Below, piece by piece: positions 1 to 6,025 of a stretch of DNA of 8,059 nucleotides. Source of the DNA: Rhodospirillaceae bacterium (lineage in GTDB: Bacteria; Pseudomonadota; Alphaproteobacteria; SP197); contig JABIUG010000091.1 in NCBI GenBank assembly GCA_018700655.1, forward strand, positions 1 through 8,059, given 5' to 3'. Numbering within the stretch: position 1 is the stretch's first letter; each line of letters begins with the position of its first letter. The notes beneath the pieces are model-generated. The model saw only the letters and a program-made list of their open reading frames with translations, was not told the DNA's origin and ran no database searches. The translations under genes were made by a program, and so were the position numbers.

Positions 1-1
1 A

Positions 2-178
2 CTGGACATCGGCGCTCTGCCCGTTGAAAAGGCTCATGTAGGGACCTGGGTCGACCTGATCTGGGGCAACACAATGCTGGATGATCTGGCGATGCAGGCT
101 GGCACAATTGGATATGAATTGCTGACGGCGCTCGGCGGGCGATCCCCGAGGCACTATCGCGGAGGCGATATCTCGTGA
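2..178 (+). CDS. alr: Alanine racemase, C-terminal end (partial)
   Basis: Only the last 58 codons are present; the gene starts left of the window. The reading frame beginning at base 2 gives a peptide with the hallmarks of the C-terminal beta-domain of PLP-dependent alanine racemase: a hydrophobic WVDLIWG segment (the end of the GD.V.LWG type motif), then AGTIGYELLTALGGR and a final RHY. The family converts L-alanine to D-alanine in the cytoplasm for peptidoglycan. The PLP lysine and catalytic tyrosine lie outside the window, so activity cannot be judged. Its TGA stop overlaps the GTG start of mlaE by 4 bases (GTGA), so the two are probably co-transcribed and translationally coupled. Alanine racemase next to radA-cvpA-purF agrees with the alphaproteobacterial gene order I remember, but with two transport genes in between. 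Confidence 0.88.
   Translation: MDIGALPVEKAHVGTWVDLIWGNTMLDDLAMQAGTIGYELLTALGGRSPRHYRGGDIS
155..170 (+). promoter_or_regulatory. Hairpin displaying the mlaE Shine-Dalgarno in its loop
   Basis: TATCGC (155-160) and GCGATA (165-170) are perfect inverted repeats around a GGAG tetraloop (161-164). GGAGG (161-165) is the only good Shine-Dalgarno for the mlaE GTG at 175, with 9 bases between them. If the stem forms in RNA, the ribosome-binding core sits in a four-base loop and its last G is paired. The stem also codes for the end of alanine racemase. The match to the anti-Shine-Dalgarno is clear; folding and any regulatory effect are inference. Confidence 0.5.
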
Positions 179-948
179 ACCCGCTCGCTTTGATCGGCCG
201 TGCCTTTCTTGCTTTTCTTTCCGCGACCGGGCGGCTGGTGATCTTTGCTGCCCGCAGCGTGACCCACTGCGTGTTGCCGCCCTGGTATCCGCGTCTGGTG
301 CTGCGCCAGATTATGGAAATCGGCTATTTCTCCCTGCCCGTGGTCGGGCTCACCGCAGTTTTCACCGGCATGGTTCTGGCGCTGCAGAGCTATACCGGCT
401 TTTCACGGTTCGAGGCCGAAAGCGCGATCCCGGCAATCGTGGTCCTTTCGGTTACACGTGAGTTGGGGCCTGTGCTGGCGGGCCTGATGGTTGCCGGACG
501 TGTCGGGGCGGCCATCGCCGCGGAACTCGGCACCATGCGCGTGACCGAACAGATCGATGCGCTGACCACGCTTTCAACCAACCCGTTCAAATACCTGGTC
601 GCGCCGCGTCTGATCGCAGCGACACTGACTCTGCCGATCCTGGTCCTGATCGCCGACATCATCGGCGTCATGGGTGGCTACGTCATTTCGATCAACAAGC
701 TCGGTTTCAACCCGACAGTCTACCTCTCCAATACTTTCGACATCCTGGAGTTCATGGACGTCGTTTCCGGCCTGGTGAAAGCAGCGGTATTTGGTTTCCT
801 GATCGCGCTGATGGGCTGCTACCACGGTTACAACTCGCGACGGGGCGCACAAGGTGTCGGCCAGGCAACAACCTATGCGGTTGTCTCCGGCTCGATCCTG
901 ATCCTCACCTTCAACTACATCGTCACCGAGATCTTCTTCGCGCAATGA
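175..948 (+). CDS. mlaE: MlaE-family ABC transporter permease (lipid transport)
   Basis: A 257-residue inner-membrane protein of the MlaE/YrbE family, close to the length of E. coli MlaE. The family forms the membrane core of MCE-type ABC transporters that move phospholipids between the inner and outer membrane. The signature is clear at residues 95-130: RELGPVLAG, then AGRVGAAIAAELGTM and EQIDAL. Hydrophobic segments lie at about 50-70, 146-171, 198-217 and 231-254, after an amphipathic N-terminus. The GTG start is chosen because GGAGG at 161-165 is well spaced and the start overlaps the alr stop. It overlaps mlaF by 4 bases (ATGA). No MlaD (MCE domain), MlaC or MlaB gene is in the window, so the substrate-binding partners must be encoded elsewhere. 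The substrate is inferred from family only; other MCE systems carry sterols or other lipids. Confidence 0.93.
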   Translation: MNPLALIGRAFLAFLSATGRLVIFAARSVTHCVLPPWYPRLVLRQIMEIGYFSLPVVGLTAVFTGMVLALQSYTGFSRFEAESAIPAIVVLSVTRELGPVLAGLMVAGRVGAAIAAELGTMRVTEQIDALTTLSTNPFKYLVAPRLIAATLTLPILVLIADIIGVMGGYVISINKLGFNPTVYLSNTFDILEFMDVVSGLVKAAVFGFLIALMGCYHGYNSRRGAQGVGQATTYAVVSGSILILTFNYIVTEIFFAQ

Positions 949-1724
949 GCCAGACAACACCCAAGATTCACGTGCGCGGCCTGAAGAAAAGCTTCGGGCG
1001 AAAAACCGTCTTGGACGGCGTCGACTTTGATGTCGCGTCCGGTGAGTCACTGGTCATCATCGGTGGTTCGGGCACGGGCAAATCGGTTACGATCAAGTGT
1101 ATCCTCGGGTTGATCACACCCGACGAGGGTGAAATCGCGATCGACGGCAAAAATGCAGTCGGCCTGCGCGGTGGCGAACGCGATGAACTGATGTCGAAGT
1201 TCGGCATGCTGTTCCAGGGCGGTGCCCTGTTCGACAGCCTCTCGGTCTGGGAAAATGTCGCATTCCGCCTGATCCAGGACAAGGTACACGATCGAAAGCA
1301 GGCCCACGAAGCGGCAATCGAAACCCTCGGCATGGTGGGTCTCGGGAGTGACGTCGCCACCCTGCTACCGGCGGAACTCTCGGGCGGCATGCTGAAGCGG
1401 GTCGCGCTGGCACGCGCGATCGCCGCGCGCCCCGAGATCATCTTCTTCGATGAACCAACAACCGGTCTCGATCCCATCACTGCCGACGTGATCAACGATC
1501 TGATCGTCTCGGTCAGTGAAAAACTCGGCGTCTCCGCGATTTCAATTACCCATGACATGGCAAGCGTGCGCAAGATCGCAGACCGTGTCGCCATGCTTCA
1601 TGCCGGCAAGCTGGTCTGGATCGGACCGGTCGACGAAATTGACGACAGCGGCAATCCCTATGTTGATCAATTCATTCATGGCCGGGCCGAAGGCCCGATC
1701 AAGATGGATGTGCGGCGCCCGTGA
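945..1724 (+). CDS. mlaF: MlaF-type ABC transporter ATP-binding protein
   Basis: A 259-residue soluble ABC ATPase, the expected partner of the preceding permease. All nucleotide-binding motifs are intact: Walker A GGSGTGKS at 40-47, Q-loop glutamine 91 in FQGGALFDSLSVWENVAF (a pattern typical of MlaF), signature LSGGM at 145-149, Walker B with D169 and catalytic E170, D-loop GLD at 174-176, and switch histidine 203 in THDM. It should power lipid movement through the MlaE dimer at the cytoplasmic face. The ATG start overlaps the mlaE stop. No good Shine-Dalgarno precedes it (the nearest GAG is 14 bases away), so it probably depends on coupled translation from mlaE. A GC-rich stem-loop lies within its last codons (1683-1697). 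The residual doubt is which lipid system this pair belongs to. Confidence 0.93.
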   Translation: MSQTTPKIHVRGLKKSFGRKTVLDGVDFDVASGESLVIIGGSGTGKSVTIKCILGLITPDEGEIAIDGKNAVGLRGGERDELMSKFGMLFQGGALFDSLSVWENVAFRLIQDKVHDRKQAHEAAIETLGMVGLGSDVATLLPAELSGGMLKRVALARAIAARPEIIFFDEPTTGLDPITADVINDLIVSVSEKLGVSAISITHDMASVRKIADRVAMLHAGKLVWIGPVDEIDDSGNPYVDQFIHGRAEGPIKMDVRRP

Positions 1725-1744
1725 TGGCAGGTGGTTTCTTCTGA
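1724..1744 (+). other. Six-codon mini-ORF bridging mlaF and radA
   Basis: The last base of the mlaF TGA (1724) starts an ATG. That frame reads MAGGFF and ends at TGA 1742-1744, whose final A is the first base of the radA ATG. Both junctions therefore have the form TGATG. The peptide resembles nothing I know. A possible role is as a relay carrying terminating ribosomes from mlaF to radA. It may be chance, because radA also has its own Shine-Dalgarno inside this stretch. Confidence 0.35.
1729..1734 (+). promoter_or_regulatory. Shine-Dalgarno of radA
   Basis: AGGTGG differs from the AGGAGG consensus at one base and ends 9 bases before the ATG at 1744. It decides the radA start: the frame stays open upstream as far as 1516, but that part overlaps mlaF and does not resemble RadA. 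Confidence 0.65.
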
Positions 1745-3120
1745 TGGCTGCTGACACATCCCGGTTCATCTGCCAATCCTGTGGCGCTGAACATCGCAAG
1801 TGGGTCGGCCGCTGCGAGACCTGCGGCGAATGGAACTCCGTAACCGAAGAGGCTGCCGCCAAATCTGCTCCCGGTGGCCTGAAGGGCAAAAAGAAGGGCC
1901 GCAGGCTCGAGTTCGAAACCCTGACCGGTGCATCCGAACCCCCGCCCCGCATGGCCAGTGGCATCGCCGAACTCGACCGGGTTTTCGGCGGCGGCCTGGT
2001 TCCAGGCTCTGCTCTGCTACTGGGAGGCGATCCCGGCATCGGCAAATCGACCATTGCACTGCAGGCCGCCGCCAGACTCTCCAAGGCCGGCGCCAACTGT
2101 GTCTATCTCTCGGGCGAAGAGGCGGTCGACCAGGTCCGCTTGCGCGCTCGGCGTCTGGGTCTTGAGAATGCACCGCTGGGTCTGGCCGCTGCGACCAACG
2201 TACGCGATATCATCGTCAGCCTTGCCGACCAGAAGACTGATCTGGTGGTCATCGATTCAATCCAGACCATGTTTCTCGACAACCTTGATTCGGCGCCTGG
2301 AACCGTGAGCCAGGTGCGCGGCGCGGGTCAGGAACTAATCCGTTATGCCAAGGATTCAGGAACCATCGTGATGCTGATCGGCCATGTCACCAAGGATGGC
2401 CAGATCGCAGGGCCCAAAGTGCTCGAACACATGGTCGATACGGTGCTCTATTTCGAAGGCGAACGCGGCCACCAGTTCCGTATTCTGCGCGCGGTCAAAA
2501 ACCGCTTTGGCCCGACCGATGAAATCGGTGTCTTCGAGATGACCGATCACGGGCTCGACGAAGTGCCGAACCCATCGGCCCTTTTCCTCGACCGGCGCGA
2601 TGCCGATGTCGCCGGCACCGTTGTGTTTGCCGGGATCGAGGGAAGCCGGCCGATGCTGATGGAGATCCAGGCCCTGGTGGCGCCTTCGGCGCTGGGCACG
2701 CCGCGACGGGCAGTTGTGGGCTGGGATTCCGGCCGTCTGGCTATGGTTCTGGCGGTACTCGACACACGCTGCGGTCTTGCCATGTCGGGCCACGACGTCT
2801 ATCTCAACGTCGCCGGCGGCTTCAGCATTCGCGAGCCGGCGGCCGATCTGGCTGTCGCGGCTGCATTGATCTCGTCTTTGACGGCCAAACCGCTGCCTCA
2901 TGACGGTATCGTCTTTGGCGAAGTTGGGCTGGCAGGCGAGGTTCGACCGGTCAGCCAGGCCGAAGCGCGCCTCAGCGAAGCTCAGAAACTGGGTTTTGCC
3001 AGTGCGATCGTGCCGACCCACAAGAATGCCAAAGGTGTCGGGTCGGGCATGGGTTTACGTGCCATTGGGGAGCTTGGATCCCTGGTGGACCTGATTTACG
3101 GCAACGACGGGCGCGAATGA
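1744..3120 (+). CDS. radA: DNA repair ATPase RadA (Sms)
   Basis: A 458-residue cytoplasmic protein, almost the same length as E. coli RadA. It begins with a C4 zinc finger (C10, C13, C24, C27 in CQSCG and CETCG). The RecA-like ATPase domain follows, with Walker A GGDPGIGKST at 94-103, Walker B ending at D171 (LVVIDS) and the RadA-specific KNRFG at 252-256. The C-terminus is a Lon-protease-like domain (about 280-458, including GGFSIREPAADLAVAAAL). The family drives branch migration of recombination intermediates and helps process stalled forks. All diagnostic residues are present. The start at 1744 is supported by AGGTGG 9 bases upstream and by the zinc finger beginning at the usual distance. 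Its stop overlaps the cvpA start by 4 bases. No LexA box is visible upstream, so expression probably follows the operon. Confidence 0.96.
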   Translation: MAADTSRFICQSCGAEHRKWVGRCETCGEWNSVTEEAAAKSAPGGLKGKKKGRRLEFETLTGASEPPPRMASGIAELDRVFGGGLVPGSALLLGGDPGIGKSTIALQAAARLSKAGANCVYLSGEEAVDQVRLRARRLGLENAPLGLAAATNVRDIIVSLADQKTDLVVIDSIQTMFLDNLDSAPGTVSQVRGAGQELIRYAKDSGTIVMLIGHVTKDGQIAGPKVLEHMVDTVLYFEGERGHQFRILRAVKNRFGPTDEIGVFEMTDHGLDEVPNPSALFLDRRDADVAGTVVFAGIEGSRPMLMEIQALVAPSALGTPRRAVVGWDSGRLAMVLAVLDTRCGLAMSGHDVYLNVAGGFSIREPAADLAVAAALISSLTAKPLPHDGIVFGEVGLAGEVRPVSQAEARLSEAQKLGFASAIVPTHKNAKGVGSGMGLRAIGELGSLVDLIYGNDGRE

Positions 3121-3794
3121 ACGAACTGCCACTTACCATTGCCGATATCGTCGCCCTGGGGATCATCTTTCTCTCGGGGTTTCTGGCCTATTTTCGCGGC
3201 GCGGCGCGCGAGTTCTTCTTTCTGGCAACCTGGGGCGGCGCAGTCGCGGCAACCGTTTATGCCTATCCCTTCAGCCTGCCCTATGTGACGCGCTTGGTCG
3301 GCGATTATCCGCTGATTGCCGCATTGGCCAACGGTGCCGGCCTGTTCGTGATTACCTTGATGGCCCTGACCCTGATTTCCATGGTCGCGGTAAAACGGGC
3401 CGAGGATTCCAAGCTCAATGTGCTCGACCGTTCGCTCGGGTTTGTCTTCGGTCTGGTCCGGGGCGTCCTGGTGGTCTGCCTGATCTATCTGCTCTACACC
3501 CTGATGGCGCCGGCGGAAGAACATCCACACTGGCTGCAGGAGGCCAAGCTGACGCCGGTTGTGGCTGAAGGCGCCGAGGTCATGCTCGCCCTGGTTCCCG
3601 AAGACTGGGGACTGCGCGGCGAACGCGTCGCCCAGCAGTTGAAAGACACATCCTCGGCGATCGAGCCCCTGGTCGACTATGAAGACCTTATCGATCCCCA
3701 GCCGCAGGGCCCCGAGTCTGGTAATTCGGAAGAAGAAGGTTATAACGGCGGCGACCGTTCCGCACTCGACGACATGACCGGAGCTGACGAGTGA
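3117..3794 (+). CDS. cvpA: CvpA family membrane protein
   Basis: A 225-residue inner-membrane protein. Four hydrophobic segments lie at about 7-26, 31-50, 65-90 and 106-128. The conserved CvpA stretch LDRSLGFVFGLVRGVLVV sits at the start of the fourth, and a basic GAAREFFF segment lies between the first two. The family is named for its need in colicin V production in E. coli, where the gene precedes purF as it does here; its biochemical role is not settled. It is clearly longer than the E. coli protein (162 residues). The extra length is a hydrophilic, strongly acidic C-terminal tail (about 170-225) that looks disordered. The ATG overlaps the radA stop (ATGA) and has only a weak Shine-Dalgarno, so coupling to radA is likely. 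Confidence 0.9.
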   Translation: MNELPLTIADIVALGIIFLSGFLAYFRGAAREFFFLATWGGAVAATVYAYPFSLPYVTRLVGDYPLIAALANGAGLFVITLMALTLISMVAVKRAEDSKLNVLDRSLGFVFGLVRGVLVVCLIYLLYTLMAPAEEHPHWLQEAKLTPVVAEGAEVMLALVPEDWGLRGERVAQQLKDTSSAIEPLVDYEDLIDPQPQGPESGNSEEEGYNGGDRSALDDMTGADE

Positions 3795-3814
3795 TGCGAG
3801 CCTGCCAAGCGTGA
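3794..3814 (+). other. Six-codon mini-ORF bridging cvpA and purF
   Basis: The cvpA TGA runs into an ATG at 3794 (TGATG). The frame reads MRACQA and stops at TGA 3812-3814, overlapping the purF GTG at 3811 (GTGA). GGAG at 3780-3783 is a plausible ribosome-binding site for this ATG, with 10 bases between them, whereas purF itself has no convincing one. It has the same codon count as the mini-ORF between mlaF and radA. A role as a translation relay is inference; chance cannot be excluded. Confidence 0.4.
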
Positions 3815-5277
3815 CCCGTTTTCAGCCACAACACCCATTTGATGATGACCGCCTGCACGAAGAGTGTGGCGTTTTTGGCATTTTCGGAACGGATGACGCA
3901 GCCGCCCACGCGGCGCTGGGACTTCATGCCCTTCAACACCGAGGCCAGGAAGCGGCTGGCATCGTCGCCTTCGACGGGGCCCAGTTCCATGTCCATCGCA
4001 GCCTGGGGCTGGTCTCTGACGTGTTTGCCAGCGAGGCGGTCATGGATCGGCTCGCCGGCCCCGCCGCGATCGGCCACAACCGCTATGCCACGACCGGCGA
4101 TACCGTGCGGCGCAATGTCCAGCCGATCTTCGTCGAGACCGACATGGGCGGCCTGGCTCTGGCCCATAACGGCAACCTGACCAACGCCCATATGGTGCGC
4201 AAGGATCTGGTCAAACACGGCGCGATCTTCCAGTCGACATCCGATACCGAAATCATTGTGCATCTGGTCGCGCTCTCGGACATGAATGACATGCCGGGCC
4301 GTCTGATCGATGCGCTAAAACAGGTCGTGGGTGCGTATTCCCTGGTCGCCCTGACCGAGAACGCCATGATCGGCGTACGTGACCCCCTGGGCGTGCGCCC
4401 GCTCGTTCTGGGCCAGCTTGATGGCGCTTATGTGCTGACGTCAGAGACCTGTGCCCTCGATATCATCGGCGCAAAGTTCGTGCGCGATATCGAGCCTGGC
4501 GAAATGGTCATCATCGACAGGGACGGCATTCGCTCGCTGCAGCCCTTCCCGGTAGCGAAGAACCGGTTCTGCGTTTTCGAATACATCTACTTCGCCCGTC
4601 CCGACAGCCGGGTTGACGGCAAGAACGCCTATGAGGTGAGGAAGAAGATGGGGGCCGAGTTGGCGCGCGAAAGCAGCGTGCCGGCCGATGTGATCGTTCC
4701 GGTGCCTGACTCGGGCGTTCCTGCAGCCCTTGGGTATGCCGAGGAGGCCGCAATTCCCTTCGCCCTTGGCATCATCCGCAACCATTATGTCGGGCGGACC
4801 TTTATCCAGCCGACCCAGAACATCCGCCATCTCGGCGTGAAGCTGAAACACAACGCCAACCGTGGTGAGCTCGAAGGCAAGCGTGTCGTGCTGCTTGATG
4901 ACTCGATCGTGCGTGGCACGACCTCAACCAAGATCGTTGCCATGGTGCGTGATGCCGGCGCGACCGAAGTTCATATGCGGATCGCTAGTCCGCCCAACAC
5001 CAATTCCTGCTTCTATGGGGTCGACACACCATCGCGCGACGAGTTGCTGGCCTCGCGCATGGCCGTCGAAGACATGGCCGACCACATCGGAGTCGACAGC
5101 CTGGCTTTTCTCACCGTCGATGGCCTCTATCGGGCCGCCGGCAAGGAAGAAGGTCGCAACAACGACCAACCGCAATATTGTGATGCCTGCCTGACGGGCG
5201 ACTATCCCATTCCCCTGGTCGATCGTGAGGGCGGGCACGGCGCACGCCAGTTCTCCCTGCTGGACGACCCAAGCTAG
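3811..5277 (+). CDS. purF: Amidophosphoribosyltransferase (PurF)
   Basis: A 488-residue enzyme of the first committed step of purine synthesis: PRPP plus glutamine gives 5-phosphoribosylamine. The N-terminal nucleophile glutaminase domain begins at C19 in EECGVFGIFG, so an 18-residue propeptide must be removed to expose the catalytic cysteine. HNRYATTG and HNGNLTN of the glutaminase site follow. The C-terminal phosphoribosyltransferase domain carries the PRPP loop VVLLDDSIVRGTT at 359-371 (D363, D364). C254, C400, C457 and C460 (FCVFEY, NSCFYG, YCDAC) match the [4Fe-4S] ligand pattern of the Bacillus-type enzyme, unlike the cluster-free E. coli type. The GTG start is the only usual start codon before C19; a stop lies upstream at 3775 in this frame. 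It follows cvpA as in many proteobacteria and has a poor Shine-Dalgarno. Confidence 0.96.
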   Translation: MTRFQPQHPFDDDRLHEECGVFGIFGTDDAAAHAALGLHALQHRGQEAAGIVAFDGAQFHVHRSLGLVSDVFASEAVMDRLAGPAAIGHNRYATTGDTVRRNVQPIFVETDMGGLALAHNGNLTNAHMVRKDLVKHGAIFQSTSDTEIIVHLVALSDMNDMPGRLIDALKQVVGAYSLVALTENAMIGVRDPLGVRPLVLGQLDGAYVLTSETCALDIIGAKFVRDIEPGEMVIIDRDGIRSLQPFPVAKNRFCVFEYIYFARPDSRVDGKNAYEVRKKMGAELARESSVPADVIVPVPDSGVPAALGYAEEAAIPFALGIIRNHYVGRTFIQPTQNIRHLGVKLKHNANRGELEGKRVVLLDDSIVRGTTSTKIVAMVRDAGATEVHMRIASPPNTNSCFYGVDTPSRDELLASRMAVEDMADHIGVDSLAFLTVDGLYRAAGKEEGRNNDQPQYCDACLTGDYPIPLVDREGGHGARQFSLLDDPS

Positions 5278-5287
5278 TTAAAGCGCC

Positions 5288-6022
5288 ATGAACGAAACAT
5301 CGGGTTCAAACAGGCTGGATGGCCGGATTGCTCTGGTGACCGGTGCCTCGCGCGGCATCGGTGCTGCGGTAGCCAGGCGGTTCGGTGCCGAGGGCGCGCA
5401 ACTGGTTCTCGTCGCACGCACCGTGGGGGGTCTTGAAGAGGTCGATGACGACGTGCGCAAGGCCGGTGGAAAACCGGCCACACTGGTGCCTCTTGACCTG
5501 GCTGATGGCGACGCGATCGACCGCATCGGGGCAGCGCTCTATGAACGCCACGGCAAACTCGATGTCATGGTCGGGAACGCCGCCATCCTGGGAACGCTGA
5601 CGCCGACCGGACATATCGAGCCCAAGATCTGGCAACAGGCCTTCGACATCAATGTAACGTCCAACTGGCGCCTGATCCGCAGCATGGATCCACTTCTGCG
5701 CCAATCCGATGCCGGCCGGGCAATTTTTGTCACCTCGGGCATTACCGCGATGAACCCGGCCTATTGGGCGACCTATGCCGCGACCAAGGCGGCGCTGGAG
5801 GCTCTGGTCGAGTGTTGGGCGGGAGAACTGGGCAAGACCGGTGTCAAAGCCAACCTGCTCGATCCCGGCGTGCTGCGCACCGCCATGCGTGCCCGCGCCT
5901 TCCCGGGCGAAGACCCCAAGACGCTGGCCGAACCAGACAGTATCGCGGAAGCCTTTGTGCGGATGGCGCTGCCCTCCTGGACCAAGAATGGCGAACGCGT
6001 GACCGCACAGTCGCTGATCTGA
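5288..6022 (+). CDS. Short-chain dehydrogenase/reductase, YciK-like
   Basis: A 244-residue classical SDR. The cofactor loop TGASRGIG is at 18-25, with arginine at 22 and R44 after the second strand (VLVAR), which suggests NADP(H). The active-site tetrad is complete: N122, S150, Y163 and K167 (YAATK). The usual NNAG motif is altered to GNAA. The segment DPGVLRTAMRARAFPGEDPKTL near 190-212 strongly resembles the C-terminal part of E. coli YciK, whose substrate is not established, so no reaction can be assigned here. It starts 10 bases after the purF stop with no clear Shine-Dalgarno, and is probably the last gene of the operon. An SDR after purF recurs in alphaproteobacteria as I recall, which hints at a conserved role. 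A perfect 7-bp stem-loop lies inside it (5461-5479). Confidence 0.88.
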   Translation: MNETSGSNRLDGRIALVTGASRGIGAAVARRFGAEGAQLVLVARTVGGLEEVDDDVRKAGGKPATLVPLDLADGDAIDRIGAALYERHGKLDVMVGNAAILGTLTPTGHIEPKIWQQAFDINVTSNWRLIRSMDPLLRQSDAGRAIFVTSGITAMNPAYWATYAATKAALEALVECWAGELGKTGVKANLLDPGVLRTAMRARAFPGEDPKTLAEPDSIAEAFVRMALPSWTKNGERVTAQSLI

Positions 6023-6025
6023 GGC

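Noticed and set aside
574..1050. Antisense open frame across the mlaE-mlaF junction
   Set aside because: Composition is rich in Arg and Asp as expected for a shadow frame; both + strand genes are intact and conserved.
1683..1697. Stem-loop CGGGCC-GAA-GGCCCG at the end of mlaF as a terminator or attenuator
   Set aside because: No U-run follows, it is inside coding sequence, and radA follows closely; probably GC-rich coding chance, though it could affect mRNA stability.
1516..1743. Upstream extension of the radA reading frame, giving a 534-residue protein
   Set aside because: It overlaps mlaF coding sequence and does not resemble RadA; the start at 1744 has a Shine-Dalgarno and puts the zinc finger at the usual place.
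2356..3021. Long antisense open frame of 221 codons opposite radA
   Set aside because: GC-rich shadow of a well-conserved gene; no recognisable domain and no ribosome-binding site that I could see.
5278..5287. A third bridging mini-ORF between purF and the SDR
   Set aside because: purF ends in TAG with no overlapping start codon, and the 10-base gap contains no ATG or GTG, so the pattern does not extend to this junction.
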